DNA from: Sulfuriferula sp.
GTDB taxonomy: Bacteria; Pseudomonadota; Gammaproteobacteria; Burkholderiales; Sulfuriferulaceae
Direction: 5' to 3'
Length of the DNA: 64,000 nt
NCBI GenBank assembly: GCA_013140765.1
Contig: JABFSE010000003.1
Coordinates: forward strand, 100,269 to 164,268
Part shown: positions 31,573 through 41,728 of the stretch, one piece after another
How positions within the stretch are numbered: position 1 is the stretch's first letter
Layout: each line of letters starts with the position of its first letter
Notes under the pieces: generated by a model
What the model was told of the DNA's origin: nothing
The model's database searches: none
Seen by the model: only the letters and a program-made list of their open reading frames with translations
Position numbers and translations under genes: made by a program

Positions 31573-32353
31573 CATACTCAATAAAATCCTCGCCACCAAA
31601 CACCGCGAAATCAACGCCGCACGTAGCCATATTCCGTTAGCCGAAATCAAGGCACGTGCTTTGGCGATGCCCGCACCACGTGACTTTATCGGCGCAATCC
31701 AAAGCCGCGTGCGTCAGCAACAGCCTGCGGTCATTGCTGAAATCAAACGTGCCAGCCCATCGAAAGGCCTGCTCCGCGCCGATTTCCAGCCCGCAGAAAT
31801 TGCCAAAAGCTACGCCCAGCACGGTGCAGCATGTTTGTCAGTGCTCACTGATGTAGATTACTTCCAAGGTAGTGTCGATTATTTAATTGCCGCCCGTGCC
31901 GCTTGCGAACTACCCGTGTTGCGCAAAGACTTTATTATTGACCCATACCAAGTTTATGAAGCCCGCACTATGGGTGCGGATGCGATTTTGCTTATCGTCT
32001 CGGCATTAAGTTTAGCGCAAATGCAAGCCCTCGAAGCCCTCGCCACTGAGCTTGGTATGGCAGTATTAGTAGAATCACACAACAGCGGCGAGCTTAACAC
32101 CGCATTACAGCTCAACACCCCATTGCTAGGCATTAACAACCGCAATCTGCGCACTTTTGAAACCAGCCTGGATACCACCCTACAGCTACTCAAACAAATA
32201 GACGACAGCCGCATCGTTATCACCGAAAGCGGCATACACCAAGCCAGCGATGTCACACTCATGCGCGAACACGGCGTGTATGCTTATTTAGTCGGCGAAG
32301 CCTTTATGCGTGCAGACGACCCTGGACTCGCGTTGACGCGATTATTTAATTGA
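31565..32353 (+). CDS. trpC: Indole-3-glycerol-phosphate synthase
   Basis: Closes the indole ring in tryptophan synthesis. It is 262 residues and monofunctional (no fused TrpF). Catalytic motifs: [52 protein letters not shown] and [13 protein letters not shown], then ITESGI. The remaining genes trpF, trpB and trpA are not in the window and must be elsewhere, the split arrangement common in betaproteobacteria. Confidence 0.97.
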   Translation: MSDILNKILATKHREINAARSHIPLAEIKARALAMPAPRDFIGAIQSRVRQQQPAVIAEIKRASPSKGLLRADFQPAEIAKSYAQHGAACLSVLTDVDYFQGSVDYLIAARAACELPVLRKDFIIDPYQVYEARTMGADAILLIVSALSLAQMQALEALATELGMAVLVESHNSGELNTALQLNTPLLGINNRNLRTFETSLDTTLQLLKQIDDSRIVITESGIHQASDVTLMREHGVYAYLVGEAFMRADDPGLALTRLFN

Positions 32354-32401
32354 AGACAACTGCCGTTTTATTTGCTCCTAACTCTCTGTGGAATTTTCAT
32401 C

Positions 32402-33463
32402 ATGATTTTAGTCACGGGTTCAGCTGGTTTTATCGGCTCTAATTTTGTTCTCGACTGGCTCGCGCAATGTGATGAGCCTGTTATCAATCTCGACAACCTC
32501 ACCTACGCGGGTAATCGGGCGAATTTGGCTAGTTTGGATGGCAATGCGCGACATACTTTTGTCCACGGCGATATTGGCGATAGCGCATTGCTGTCCGATT
32601 TGCTTGCGTGTCATCAACCGCGCGCGGTGGTTAATTTTGCGGCAGAGTCACACGTTGACCGCTCGATACACGGACCTGAAGATTTTATTATGACCAACAT
32701 CGTCGGCACATTTCGCTTGCTAGAAGCGGTGCGGGCTTATTGGGGTGGTTTGGCGGGTGCGGATAAAGCGGATTTTCGCTTTTTGCATGTTTCTACCGAC
32801 GAAGTCTATGGTTCGTTAGCCAAAGATGAGCCTGCGTTCACGGAAACGCATCGCTATGAGCCGAATAGCCCGTATTCGGCTTCTAAAGCCGCGTCCGACC
32901 ATCTCGTGCGAGCATATCACCATACTTACGGTCTGCCTGTGCTGACGACTAATTGCTCAAACAATTACGGTCCTTTTCACTTCCCTGAAAAACTCATACC
33001 GTTGATGATAGTCAATGCTTTAGCGGGCAAGTCATTGCCGATTTATGGTGATGGTATGCAAATACGCGATTGGCTGTATGTGAAAGATCATTGCAGTGCA
33101 ATCCGCCGTGTGCTTGATGCAGGTCGTGTAGGCGAGGTGTATAACATAGGCGGCTGGAATGAAATGCCCAATATTGAGATTGTAAAAACCGTATGCGCCT
33201 TACTCGATGAGCTACGCCCACGCGCAGATGGCAAGCCCTATATCGAGCAAGCCACCTACGTTGCCGACCGCTTGGGGCATGATAGACGCTATGCCATAGA
33301 CGCAAGCAAAATAGAACGCGAACTCGGCTGGCGACCCGCCGAGACTTTCGCTACAGGCATACGCAAAACCGTGCTTTGGTATTTGGATAATGCGGATTGG
33401 GTAGCCAATGTGCAATCGGGTGCTTATCGAGATTGGGTAACAACTAATTACGCGCAACGCTGA
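32402..33463 (+). CDS. rfbB: dTDP-glucose 4,6-dehydratase
   Basis: Second step of dTDP-L-rhamnose synthesis. 353 residues from the ATG at 32402 ([16 protein letters not shown]); a TTG ten codons earlier is not needed. Short-chain dehydrogenase fold of the extended type: the NAD motif [11 protein letters not shown], the [11 protein letters not shown] strand with the dehydratase Asp-Glu pair, and the YSASK catalytic Tyr-Lys. First of four adjacent rhamnose genes in the order B-D-A-C. Confidence 0.96.
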   Translation: MILVTGSAGFIGSNFVLDWLAQCDEPVINLDNLTYAGNRANLASLDGNARHTFVHGDIGDSALLSDLLACHQPRAVVNFAAESHVDRSIHGPEDFIMTNIVGTFRLLEAVRAYWGGLAGADKADFRFLHVSTDEVYGSLAKDEPAFTETHRYEPNSPYSASKAASDHLVRAYHHTYGLPVLTTNCSNNYGPFHFPEKLIPLMIVNALAGKSLPIYGDGMQIRDWLYVKDHCSAIRRVLDAGRVGEVYNIGGWNEMPNIEIVKTVCALLDELRPRADGKPYIEQATYVADRLGHDRRYAIDASKIERELGWRPAETFATGIRKTVLWYLDNADWVANVQSGAYRDWVTTNYAQR

Positions 33464-33465
33464 TT

Positions 33466-34356
33466 ATGAAAATTCTACTTTTAGGCAAAAACGGACAAGT
33501 CGGTTGGGAGTTGCAGCGCAGCCTTGCCCCCTTAGGTGAGCTAATCATGCTGGATGCGCGGAGTACGGCGTACTGCGGCGACCTTGCTAATCTGCGAGGG
33601 TTAGCGGATACCGTAGATGCGATACGTCCTGACGTGATAGTGAATGCCGCCGCTTATACCGCTGTGGATAAAGCGGAAAGCGACGCGGACATGGCGCAAC
33701 AAGTCAACGCGCTGGCGGTGGGTGCGCTGGCGGTAGCGGCGCAACGTTGCGGGGCTTGGCTGGTGCATTACTCGACCGATTATGTATTTGATGGCAGTGG
33801 TGACACACCTTGGCGCGAGACGGATAGCACTGCGCCGCTCAATGTTTATGGCGCGACTAAGCTGGAAGGCGAGCGGTTGATTACCGCAAATTGTGCGCGG
33901 CATTTGATATTTCGTACCAGTTGGGTTTATGCCGCACGTGGCGGCAATTTTGCCAAAACTATGTTACGTTTAGCGCAAGAGCGCGATAAGTTGACGGTCA
34001 TTGATGACCAGTTCGGTGCACCAACAGGGGCGGATTTACTCGCCGATGTCACCGCACACGCGATTCGTAGTGTGATGTGTAATCCGCAATTAGCGGGGCT
34101 ATATCACTTAGCCGCCAGCGGCGAGACCACTTGGCATGGTTATGCGCAATTTGTGATTGCACAAGCCGAAACGGCAGGCATTGCGCTCAAAACCACGTTG
34201 GCGAATATCACGCCAGTGCCGACCAGCACTTTTCCTACCCCCGCGACACGTCCGCATAATTCACGGCTAGATACGCAAAAGCTACGCGCTGCTTTCGACT
34301 TAACCCTACCCGATTGGCATGACGGCGTTGCTCGCATGTTGACTGAAATTTTATAA
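33466..34356 (+). CDS. rfbD: dTDP-4-dehydrorhamnose reductase
   Basis: Last step of dTDP-L-rhamnose synthesis, NAD(P)H-dependent. It is 296 residues. Motifs: [54 protein letters not shown] with the catalytic Tyr-Lys, and [18 protein letters not shown]. It begins two bases after the rfbB stop. Rhamnose made here probably enters lipopolysaccharide O-antigen or exopolysaccharide. Confidence 0.96.
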   Translation: MKILLLGKNGQVGWELQRSLAPLGELIMLDARSTAYCGDLANLRGLADTVDAIRPDVIVNAAAYTAVDKAESDADMAQQVNALAVGALAVAAQRCGAWLVHYSTDYVFDGSGDTPWRETDSTAPLNVYGATKLEGERLITANCARHLIFRTSWVYAARGGNFAKTMLRLAQERDKLTVIDDQFGAPTGADLLADVTAHAIRSVMCNPQLAGLYHLAASGETTWHGYAQFVIAQAETAGIALKTTLANITPVPTSTFPTPATRPHNSRLDTQKLRAAFDLTLPDWHDGVARMLTEIL

Positions 34357-34366
34357 AGTACACATT

Positions 34367-35254
34367 ATGACAACACAACGTAAAGGCATTATTTTAGCAG
34401 GCGGATCAGGCACGCGCTTACACCCTGCCACATTGGCGATTAGTAAGCAACTATTGCCAGTGTACGACAAGCCTATGATTTATTACCCGCTAAGCACGCT
34501 GATGCTGGCGGGAATACGCGAAATTTTGATTATTTCCACACCGCAGGATACACCACGCTTTGCGCAATTATTGGGTGATGGTTCGCAATGGGGGCTGAAT
34601 TTACAATACGCGGTTCAAAATTCACCTGATGGTTTAGCGCAAGCCTTTATTATTGGTGAGGACTTTATCGGCAATAGTCCTAGTGCCTTGGTGCTGGGTG
34701 ATAATTTGTTTTACGGGCATGATTTTAACCAGCTATTGCACAATGCCACCCAACGCACCGAGGGCGCGAGCGTATTCGCCTACCATGTACAAGACCCTGA
34801 ACGCTATGGCGTAGCCGAGTTTGATGCCAGCGGCAAGGTGCTGTCACTGGAAGAAAAGCCCGCCCAACCCAAATCTAACTATGCGGTGACGGGCTTATAT
34901 TTTTATGATAATCAAGTCGTTGAATTAGCTAAAAATTTACAGCCATCACCACGCGGTGAGCTGGAAATCACCGATTTGAATCGCCTGTATTTAGAGCAAG
35001 GTACGCTCAATGTGGAAATCATGGGGCGCGGTTATGCTTGGTTGGATACGGGCACGCATGATTCTTTGTTGGAGGCGGGACAATATATTGCCACTATAGA
35101 AAAGCGTCAAGGCTTAAAGGTTGCCTGCCCTGAAGAAATCGCTTGGCGTAAAAAATGGATTAGCGATGCACAATTAGAAAAACTGGCACAACCTTTAGCT
35201 AAGAATGGCTACGGGCAATATCTACAGCGTGTTTTGAAAGACACCATACTTTAA
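34367..35254 (+). CDS. rfbA: Glucose-1-phosphate thymidylyltransferase
   Basis: Makes dTDP-glucose from dTTP and glucose-1-phosphate, the first step of the dTDP-rhamnose route and the point of feedback control by dTDP-rhamnose. It is 295 residues. Motifs: [50 protein letters not shown] and the C-terminal [19 protein letters not shown] in parts. Confidence 0.97.
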   Translation: MTTQRKGIILAGGSGTRLHPATLAISKQLLPVYDKPMIYYPLSTLMLAGIREILIISTPQDTPRFAQLLGDGSQWGLNLQYAVQNSPDGLAQAFIIGEDFIGNSPSALVLGDNLFYGHDFNQLLHNATQRTEGASVFAYHVQDPERYGVAEFDASGKVLSLEEKPAQPKSNYAVTGLYFYDNQVVELAKNLQPSPRGELEITDLNRLYLEQGTLNVEIMGRGYAWLDTGTHDSLLEAGQYIATIEKRQGLKVACPEEIAWRKKWISDAQLEKLAQPLAKNGYGQYLQRVLKDTIL

Positions 35255-35269
35255 CTTGAAAGCAACTTC

Positions 35270-35830
35270 ATGCACATTACACAACTCAGTATCCCTGATA
35301 TTCTGTTAATTGAACCTAAAGTTTTTGGCGATGCGCGTGGCTTTTTCTTTGAGAGCTTTAATCAACAGCAATTTGAAACTCAGCTAGGCGCACCGGTGCA
35401 TTTCGTGCAAGATAATCATTCGCGCTCCAGCAAAGGCGTATTGCGCGGCTTACATTATCAAGTTGAAAAACCGCAAGGCAAGCTGGTGCGTGTGGTGCAG
35501 GGCGCCGTATTTGACGTGGTTGTCGATATTCGCAAAAGCTCGCCTACTTTCGGCAAATGGCTGGGTGAAACCCTATCGGCAGATAATAAAAAGCAAATGT
35601 GGATACCACCAGGCTTTGCACACGGCTTTGTGACGCTGTCAGATACCGCTGAATTTCTATACAAAACGACTGATTACTGGCATCCCGCGCTAGAACGTTG
35701 CATACGCTGGGATGACCCACAAATTGGCATAGATTGGATGTTGACCAGTCCGCCGCTAGTATCTGATAAAGATAAAAAAGGGGCTGCTTTTAGTATTGCA
35801 GAGTATTATGATAGTGCTAGTATCGTTTGA
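35270..35830 (+). CDS. rfbC: dTDP-4-dehydrorhamnose 3,5-epimerase
   Basis: Epimerises C3 and C5 of the 4-keto sugar. It is 186 residues in a cupin fold. Motifs: DARGFFFESFN, FVQDNHSRSSKGVLRGLHYQ with the catalytic His, VVQGAVFDVVVDIRKSSPTFG in parts, and WIPPGFAHGFVTLSD. It completes the four-gene set rfbBDAC, so the cell can make dTDP-L-rhamnose from this locus alone. Confidence 0.97.
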   Translation: MHITQLSIPDILLIEPKVFGDARGFFFESFNQQQFETQLGAPVHFVQDNHSRSSKGVLRGLHYQVEKPQGKLVRVVQGAVFDVVVDIRKSSPTFGKWLGETLSADNKKQMWIPPGFAHGFVTLSDTAEFLYKTTDYWHPALERCIRWDDPQIGIDWMLTSPPLVSDKDKKGAAFSIAEYYDSASIV

Positions 35831-35887
35831 ACCTGCCTAGTCACGCTATAATGATGAATACAGCTATTCCACTTAGAGGAGTTTATC

Positions 35888-36265
35888 ATGGCAGGTTTAG
35901 ACAAAAACACCCCCATCCCAACTGAAATAAAGCTACATCAATCGTCGCGTATTCTTGAAGTTGCATTTAACGAAGGTAGTATATTTAAGTTTAGTGACGA
36001 GTTTTTACGTGTATTTTCACCTTCAGCCGAAGTGCGTGGACACGGGCATGGACAAGAAGTCATGCAGGTGGGCAAGCAAGATGTGACGATTACGGGCATC
36101 GAGCCTGTTGGCAACTATGCAATTAAGCCCAGCTTTTCCGACGGTCATGATACGGGGATTTACTCTTGGGATTATTTATTTGAAATTGGTCAACATCAAG
36201 ATATGCTGTGGGCACGCTATTTACAGCAACTCAGCGACGCAGGTGCGTCACGTAGCGCGTTGTGA
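35888..36265 (+). CDS. DUF971 family protein
   Basis: A 125-residue protein matching the gamma-butyrobetaine hydroxylase-like N-terminal domain (DUF971): PTEIKLHQSSRILEVAFNEG, the FKFSDEFLRVFSPSAEV block and the C-terminal GIYSWDYLFEIG. Small stand-alone versions are widespread in proteobacteria, often beside ubiE or Fe-S genes, and their role is unsettled. AGAGGAG precedes the ATG, and a TATAAT (35847-35852) lies upstream without a good -35. It is followed three bases later by hda. Confidence 0.85.
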   Translation: MAGLDKNTPIPTEIKLHQSSRILEVAFNEGSIFKFSDEFLRVFSPSAEVRGHGHGQEVMQVGKQDVTITGIEPVGNYAIKPSFSDGHDTGIYSWDYLFEIGQHQDMLWARYLQQLSDAGASRSAL

Positions 36266-36268
36266 GTC

Positions 36269-36934
36269 ATGCAACAACTGATATTGGATATTATTGATCC
36301 GCCAGCGGCGAGTTTTGAGAATTTTGTTACCGCTGCCAATGCAGAGTTAATCGCTGCATTGCACGCGCTAATCAGTCAGGCTGACCCGACACCACAGCTA
36401 TATTTATGGGGCACAACAGGTAGCGGCAAAACCCATTTACTACAAGCCTGCGTCAAATTAGCGCAAGCAACAGGCATGTCGGCGGCGTATTTTAATGCGG
36501 TCGATTTTACCGATGCCGACACCGAAAATTTAGCCTTGATAGCTGTTGATAATGTAGAACAACTAGATGCCGAAAGCCAAATCAAGCTGTTTAACCTTAT
36601 TAACCAAGTACGAGAAGGGCAGGGGCGGCTAATTTCTGCGGGCATGGTTGCGCCTATGCAACTACCGCTACGCGTTGATGTAACGACGCGCTTGGGCTGG
36701 GATTTAATTTATCAGATTCAACCATTATCGGATGCAGATAAACTACGTGTACTCACGCATCATGCCGAAGACCGTGGGCTAAGCTTGCAAGCACATGTCA
36801 CCGAATACCTCATACATCACTGGCGGCGTGATTTACCCTCGCTGATGGCGGCATTGGATAGCCTAGATAGATATTCACTACAAACCCAGCGGGCGATTAC
36901 CGTGCCGTTGTTGAAAGAAATTTTACCTAAATAA
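36269..36934 (+). CDS. hda: DnaA regulatory inactivator Hda
   Basis: A 221-residue AAA+ protein related to the ATPase domain of DnaA but without its DNA-binding domain IV. With the sliding clamp it stimulates DnaA-ATP hydrolysis and limits re-initiation. Walker A is GTTGSGKTHLL (about 47-57), the Walker B strand LALIAVDNVEQLD, and the sensor II region is LPSLMAALDSLDRYSLQ. The N terminus MQQLILDIIDPPAASFENF contains the family's clamp-binding-type QLxLD-like start. It ends the operon before a bidirectional terminator. Confidence 0.88.
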   Translation: MQQLILDIIDPPAASFENFVTAANAELIAALHALISQADPTPQLYLWGTTGSGKTHLLQACVKLAQATGMSAAYFNAVDFTDADTENLALIAVDNVEQLDAESQIKLFNLINQVREGQGRLISAGMVAPMQLPLRVDVTTRLGWDLIYQIQPLSDADKLRVLTHHAEDRGLSLQAHVTEYLIHHWRRDLPSLMAALDSLDRYSLQTQRAITVPLLKEILPK

Positions 36935-36958
36935 TCATCTAAAAACGACGGCATTAAA

Positions 36959-36986
36959 AAAGGGTACTCATTTCTGAGTACCCTTT
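36959..36986. terminator. Bidirectional terminator between hda and amtB
   Basis: Perfect 12-bp stem AAAGGGTACTCA / TGAGTACCCTTT around a 4-base TTTC loop, preceded by further A residues on the plus strand. The genes converge here. The U-run is short on the plus strand and longer on the minus strand. Confidence 0.85.
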
Positions 36987-37012
36987 ATCAAACACAGCTC
37001 ACGTAATTACGC

Positions 37013-38482
37013 TTACATATTGTAAGCACGTTCACCGTGAGTTGTGGTATCCAGACCTTCGCGCTCTTCTTCTTCAGAAACACGCAAACCCATGAACATA
37101 TCAATTAACTTGAACAAGATGAAGCTGACCACACCTGACCAGATAACGGCAGTGCCCACAGCCCACAACTGGCTGACCAATTGGGTAGAGGTGCTGTATT
37201 CAGCTACTTTACCAGCCGCGTAATCAAACACACCTGAACCACCCAAAGCTGGATTAGCCACGATAGCCGTACCCAATGCGCCGATAATGCCGCCTACACC
37301 ATGTACGCCAAACACATCCAAGCTATCATCGTAGCCTAACATATGTTTAAGTCCTGTGACGCTCCACAAGCAAACTGCACCTGTCACTGCGCCCAACACT
37401 ATCGCACCCATAGGGCCTGCAAAACCAGCCGCTGGTGTCACTGCGACCAAGCCTGCTACCGCACCAGAAGTCACACCTAACAAGCTAGGTTTGCCTTTGA
37501 TTAGCCATTCCATTGCCATCCATGACAGTGCAGCAGCTGCGGTTGCAACGACGGTGTTGACCATCGCCAATACAGCAGTACCAGTCGCTTCCAAATTAGA
37601 ACCCGCGTTAAAGCCGAACCAACCCACCCACAATAATGACGCGCCTATCATCGTCATTACCAAGCTGTGCGGAGCCATCGCTTCTTTACCGTAACCGATA
37701 CGTTTGCCTAACACTATCGCACCCATCAAAGCGGCCATACCTGCGTTGATGTGCACAACTGTACCACCTGCGAAGTCTAACGCACCTTTGCCGAACAAGA
37801 AGCCAGATGGGTCGCTGAACGCTGAAGGACCGCCCCAGAACCAAACCATATGCGCCATAGGCAAGTAGGCAAAAGTGAACCAAAGCACGCCAAATATCAT
37901 CATAGCTGAGAATTTAACGCGTTCAGCCAAACCGCCGACTATCAACGCAACCGTAATCGCCGCAAAGGTTAATTGGAACACCATGAACACCATCTCAGGA
38001 ATATAAACACCTTTAGAGAAGGTTTCAGCCATTGCATTAACGTCCACACCTTTGAGGAAGGCTTTAGACAAACCGCCGATATACTCATTGCCAGGCGTAA
38101 ACGCCATAGAGTAACCATACACCACCCACAGTATTGAAATAATGCAGAAAATAGTGAAGATTTGCGTCAACACAGACAGCATGTTTTTAGAGCGTACCAA
38201 GCCACCATAGAACAATGCCAAACCTGGAATAGTCATCATAATGACTAATGCCGTTGCAACCAGCATCCAAGTAGTATCGCCTTTGTCGGCTACGGGTGCT
38301 GGTGCTGCGGCAGGTGCTGCTACCACAGGTGCGGCAACAGGCGCAGGCGCGACCGCCGCAGTTTCAGGAGCCGCCACAGTGGCAGCAGGTGTTGCTGGCG
38401 TAGCCGCGACATCTTCAGCATTACTGATGCCTGCCATGCCTAAACTACATATCATACTTAATGCGATGAGCCATTTTTTCAT
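37013..38482 (-). CDS. amtB: Ammonium transporter AmtB
   Basis: Trimeric inner-membrane channel for ammonium. 489 residues from the ATG at 38482 (GGGGAGAG upstream). A signal peptide (MKKWLIALSMICSLGMAGISNA) is followed by an unusual linker of about 45 residues made almost only of Ala, Pro, Val and Thr, then 11 membrane helices. The paired pore histidines lie in TVVHINAG and FGVHGVGG. The C terminus (SEEEEREGLDTTTHGERAYNM) is the region that contacts GlnK. Last gene of porin-glnK-amtB, 13 bases after glnK. Confidence 0.97.
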   Translation of the reverse strand: MKKWLIALSMICSLGMAGISNAEDVAATPATPAATVAAPETAAVAPAPVAAPVVAAPAAAPAPVADKGDTTWMLVATALVIMMTIPGLALFYGGLVRSKNMLSVLTQIFTIFCIISILWVVYGYSMAFTPGNEYIGGLSKAFLKGVDVNAMAETFSKGVYIPEMVFMVFQLTFAAITVALIVGGLAERVKFSAMMIFGVLWFTFAYLPMAHMVWFWGGPSAFSDPSGFLFGKGALDFAGGTVVHINAGMAALMGAIVLGKRIGYGKEAMAPHSLVMTMIGASLLWVGWFGFNAGSNLEATGTAVLAMVNTVVATAAAALSWMAMEWLIKGKPSLLGVTSGAVAGLVAVTPAAGFAGPMGAIVLGAVTGAVCLWSVTGLKHMLGYDDSLDVFGVHGVGGIIGALGTAIVANPALGGSGVFDYAAGKVAEYSTSTQLVSQLWAVGTAVIWSGVVSFILFKLIDMFMGLRVSEEEEREGLDTTTHGERAYNM

Positions 38483-38495
38483 CTTGCTCTCCCCT

Positions 38496-38843
<348 letters not shown>

Positions 38844-38889
38844 TTAATTTATGAGATGACGGCATTTATACAGTGCCGTCAATGCCGCA

Positions 38890-39699
38890 TTAGAAACTAC
38901 GACCTGCCGAAATAACCAAGGTACCCTTGACTAAATTAGCCGTATCTGTAGAAACAGCAGATACTACATTGCCATATATTGTGCTATTTGTAGCGACTAC
39001 ATACGCCGCACCCACATTCCAGCCGCCAGTAAAGGTTTTGGTCAGACCGACTTTGTAGTCCGAATAATCTGGGTTGGTCGAGCCATTAACAGCCGCAGCC
39101 AAATCAGACTTGAAGTTGGTATGTCCCGCATGTAAATTCAAAGTCAAATCATCCATCAGCGGATAAGCGATATTGGCTTCTAAGTAGCTAGAACCGCTAG
39201 ACTTTCCTGTAAATCCTGTATCAATGTTGGCTCCGAAATAATCTGTCAATGCTTGCGAGTATTTCACGCTCGCCCACTTCCAAGAGCCGCCGATGTTGAA
39301 CTCTAAGGTATTAAATTTAGTGCCTTGCGGATTATTGTAATGCGCCCCCGTGTATTCATAGCCATACAAGCCGGCGGTATAGCCAAAATCCCCCACTGTG
39401 CCGTTATAGCCGCCGTAGTAATCCAACTCCAAACCTGACCCATTCGGATATTGATTACCTGAAACACTAGAACCCCACAAACCAGCGTACCAGCCACTAC
39501 TATGCACAAAATCGATACCACCTTGCAATGCAGGCTTATGCCAAGTTTGTGTTTGTCCACGGAAATAGTAATCGGAAACTGCGCCAACGTTAGCCGTGAG
39601 CGTATAATCTGGTGCTGGTGCAGGTGCATCAGCAGCAAATGCAGAGGCTGTTACAGCGGCTAACGCAACAGCTAGAATAGTTTTGTTCAAAGTACGCAT
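38890..39699 (-). CDS. TorF-family putative outer-membrane porin
   Basis: A 269-residue protein with signal peptide MRTLNKTILAVALAAVTASAFA and then a beta-barrel-like pattern of alternating aromatic strands (SDYYFRGQTQTWHKPALQGG, GLELDYYGGYNGTVGDFGYT, YKVGLTKTFTGGWNVGAAYV) ending in ISAGRSF, a typical C-terminal Phe of outer-membrane proteins. This fits the TorF/Gcw_chp family, often found beside glnK-amtB in proteobacteria. As first gene of the nitrogen-controlled operon it may admit ammonium or small nitrogen compounds; that is inference. Confidence 0.85.
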   Translation of the reverse strand: MRTLNKTILAVALAAVTASAFAADAPAPAPDYTLTANVGAVSDYYFRGQTQTWHKPALQGGIDFVHSSGWYAGLWGSSVSGNQYPNGSGLELDYYGGYNGTVGDFGYTAGLYGYEYTGAHYNNPQGTKFNTLEFNIGGSWKWASVKYSQALTDYFGANIDTGFTGKSSGSSYLEANIAYPLMDDLTLNLHAGHTNFKSDLAAAVNGSTNPDYSDYKVGLTKTFTGGWNVGAAYVVATNSTIYGNVVSAVSTDTANLVKGTLVISAGRSF

Positions 39700-39746
39700 C
39701 GAAAAACTCCTATGTAAAAAAATCGCAACATTGCAGGCTCTGTTTT

Positions 39747-39762
39747 AGCACAACTCGTGCCA
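39747..39762 (-). promoter_or_regulatory. Sigma-54 (RpoN) promoter of porin-glnK-amtB
   Basis: Reads TGGCACGAGTTGTGCT on the minus strand. Against the consensus TGGCACG-N4-TTGCW it differs by one base, and the essential GG and GC are correctly spaced. Transcription would start near 39735, about 35 bases before the porin ATG, which has a GGAG Shine-Dalgarno. Confidence 0.85.
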
Positions 39763-39854
39763 GTTTTTTTATTTATTAAAATCAATTAGATACGCTTTAT
39801 AATAAATTCACACCATTTTTTGGTGCACTAAATTAACGCACCAAAAAACAGACC

Positions 39855-39871
39855 AGCACCAATTGTGTGCA
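39855..39871. promoter_or_regulatory. NtrC-like enhancer site
   Basis: AGCACC-AATTG-TGTGCA matches the NtrC consensus TGCACC-N5-GGTGCA at 10 of 12 defined bases. It is centred about 105 bp upstream of the sigma-54 promoter, a normal enhancer distance. A second, looser pair (TGGTGC and GCACCA, 39831-39843) lies between them. Confidence 0.6.
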
Positions 39872-39964
39872 CTACACCATCATGCGTTACTTGTTTTATC
39901 TAGCGGCTAAGCAATTTGCCAGTTAGAATGATGCTACCGTTATTGACTAAACATGAGGCTCACC

Positions 39965-40219
39965 ATGCTACCTAATCAAAAATTTCTCGACGACATTGGC
40001 GACAAAATCAGCCAAGCTGTCAATCAAGGTCCTTTCAAAGACATAGAACACAATCTCCGCGCATTAGTACAAAGTGCCTTGCAAAAGCTGGATATAGTGA
40101 CGCGTGAAGAGTTCGACGTGCAACAAGAAGTCTTGTTACGCACGCGCGAGCAATTGACTGAACTGGAAGCGCGTATAGTAGAGCTAGAAAAAGCCATCAC
40201 CCCGCCACAACCCGACTAG
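39965..40219 (+). CDS. ubiK: Ubiquinone biosynthesis accessory factor UbiK (BMFP domain)
   Basis: An 84-residue protein like E. coli YqiC/UbiK, which helps the soluble ubiquinone-synthesis complex with UbiJ. The N-terminal amphipathic part (KFLDDIGDKISQAVNQG) is followed by the family signature LDIVTREEFDVQQEVLLRTREQL and a C-terminal coiled coil (LTELEARIVELEKA). The ATG at 39965 has GAGG at good spacing; an in-frame ATG at 39953 overlaps that Shine-Dalgarno and is less likely. Confidence 0.9.
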   Translation: MLPNQKFLDDIGDKISQAVNQGPFKDIEHNLRALVQSALQKLDIVTREEFDVQQEVLLRTREQLTELEARIVELEKAITPPQPD

Positions 40220-40229
40220 CTTTCTGCGC

Positions 40230-41723
40230 ATGGCTATCGCCGTCTTACATAGTCGTGCACTCACGGGCATGAGTGCGCCTGAAGTTATCGTTGAGGCGCA
40301 TTTAGCGAATGGCTTACCCAGCTTTACTATTGTTGGTTTGCCTGAAGCAGAAGTCAAAGAAGCGCGTGACCGCGTGCGTGCGGCGATACAAAATTCGCGC
40401 TTTGAGTTCCCCGTTAGCCGCATCACGGTCAATCTTGCCCCTGCTGATCTACCCAAAGAATCAGGACGATATGATTTAGCCATTGCAATAGGCATACTCG
40501 CCGCATCGGGACAAATCCCCATCGCCAGCTTGCGCGATTATGAATTTGCAGGTGAATTAGCATTAACTGGCGAATTACGCCCCATACGTGGTGCACTAGC
40601 GATGACGCTGGGTGCGGTGTCCAGTGGGCGAGCGTTTATTTTACCCACCGCCAGTGCGGCAGAAGCCGCATTAGTTGAACGAGCCGTAGTCTATCCCGCA
40701 CAGTCTTTATTGGCCGTATGCGCCCATTTAACGCGCACCACCTTGCTCACGCAACAGCCTTACCTAACCACCGCAACCCGTGCGCACTATGCTGATTTTA
40801 GTGAAGTCAAAGGGCAGGCAGGGGTGAAGCGTGCGCTGGAAATTGCGGCAGCAGGAGGGCATTCGGTATTGATGTCAGGGCCGCCAGGTACGGGTAAATC
40901 CATGTTGGCGAGTCGGTTCGCAGGTATCTTGCCTGATATGAGCGAGACCGAAGCCATAGAGTCGGCCGCGCTATTATCACTGAACGGTGGCTTTCGTATC
41001 GCTAATTGGCGGCAACGCCCATTGCGTTCACCGCACCATACCGCTTCGGCCGTTGCATTAGTGGGTGGCGGTAGTAATCCGCGCCCAGGCGAAATTTCTT
41101 TAGCCCATCATGGTGTGCTATTTTTAGACGAGCTACCCGAATTTCCTCGCACTGTATTAGATGTACTACGCGAACCGCTAGAGTCAGGCACTATCACTAT
41201 TTCACGTGCAACGCGGCAGGTAGATTTCCCTGCACGTTTTCAGCTCATCGCCGCAATGAATCCATGCCCGTGCGGCTATTTAGGACACATTTCAGGTAAA
41301 TGCCGTTGCACGCCCGACCAAATTGCACGTTACCGTGGACGCTTATCTGGGCCGTTGTTAGATAGAATAGATATACAAATCGAAGTCCCCAGCCTGCATC
41401 AAGACGAGCTATTAAGCGCGGCAACGGGGGAATCCAGCGATGTCATACAGCAACGCGTCAGCATGGCACGTAGTTTACAGCTGAATCGCCAAGGCAAACC
41501 CAATGCCCTATTAGCCAGCAATGAAATTGATACCTACTGTGCGCCTGATACAGCGGGCATGAGCTTACTTAAAAATGCGATTACGCGCTTAAATCTATCG
41601 GCGCGTGCGTATCATCGCATACTTAAAGTGGCGCGGACTGTTGCCGACCTTAATCACGAAACCAACATCAGCACGCAACATATTGCTGAGACCATACAAT
41701 ACCGCCGTTTAACACAGGTTTAA
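40230..41723 (+). CDS. comM: ComM/YifB family AAA+ helicase (Mg-chelatase-like)
   Basis: A 497-residue protein with an N-terminal Lon-protease-like fold (LHSRALTGMSAPEVIVEAHL), a Mg-chelatase AAA+ domain with Walker A GPPGTGKSM near residue 217 and Walker B VLFLDELPEF, and a zinc-like segment NPCPCGYLGHISGKCRC. In Vibrio and Acinetobacter ComM drives branch migration during natural transformation; homologues also occur in non-competent bacteria. No other competence genes adjoin it, so competence cannot be concluded. Confidence 0.93.
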   Translation: MAIAVLHSRALTGMSAPEVIVEAHLANGLPSFTIVGLPEAEVKEARDRVRAAIQNSRFEFPVSRITVNLAPADLPKESGRYDLAIAIGILAASGQIPIASLRDYEFAGELALTGELRPIRGALAMTLGAVSSGRAFILPTASAAEAALVERAVVYPAQSLLAVCAHLTRTTLLTQQPYLTTATRAHYADFSEVKGQAGVKRALEIAAAGGHSVLMSGPPGTGKSMLASRFAGILPDMSETEAIESAALLSLNGGFRIANWRQRPLRSPHHTASAVALVGGGSNPRPGEISLAHHGVLFLDELPEFPRTVLDVLREPLESGTITISRATRQVDFPARFQLIAAMNPCPCGYLGHISGKCRCTPDQIARYRGRLSGPLLDRIDIQIEVPSLHQDELLSAATGESSDVIQQRVSMARSLQLNRQGKPNALLASNEIDTYCAPDTAGMSLLKNAITRLNLSARAYHRILKVARTVADLNHETNISTQHIAETIQYRRLTQV

Positions 41724-41728
41724 TTAGC

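Noticed and set aside
39820..39843. A second NtrC site at CACC...GGTG
   Set aside because: The half-sites are separated by seven bases instead of five, so it does not fit the consensus well.
40230..41723. Natural competence locus
   Set aside because: ComM/YifB alone is common in bacteria that are not competent and no other competence genes adjoin it.
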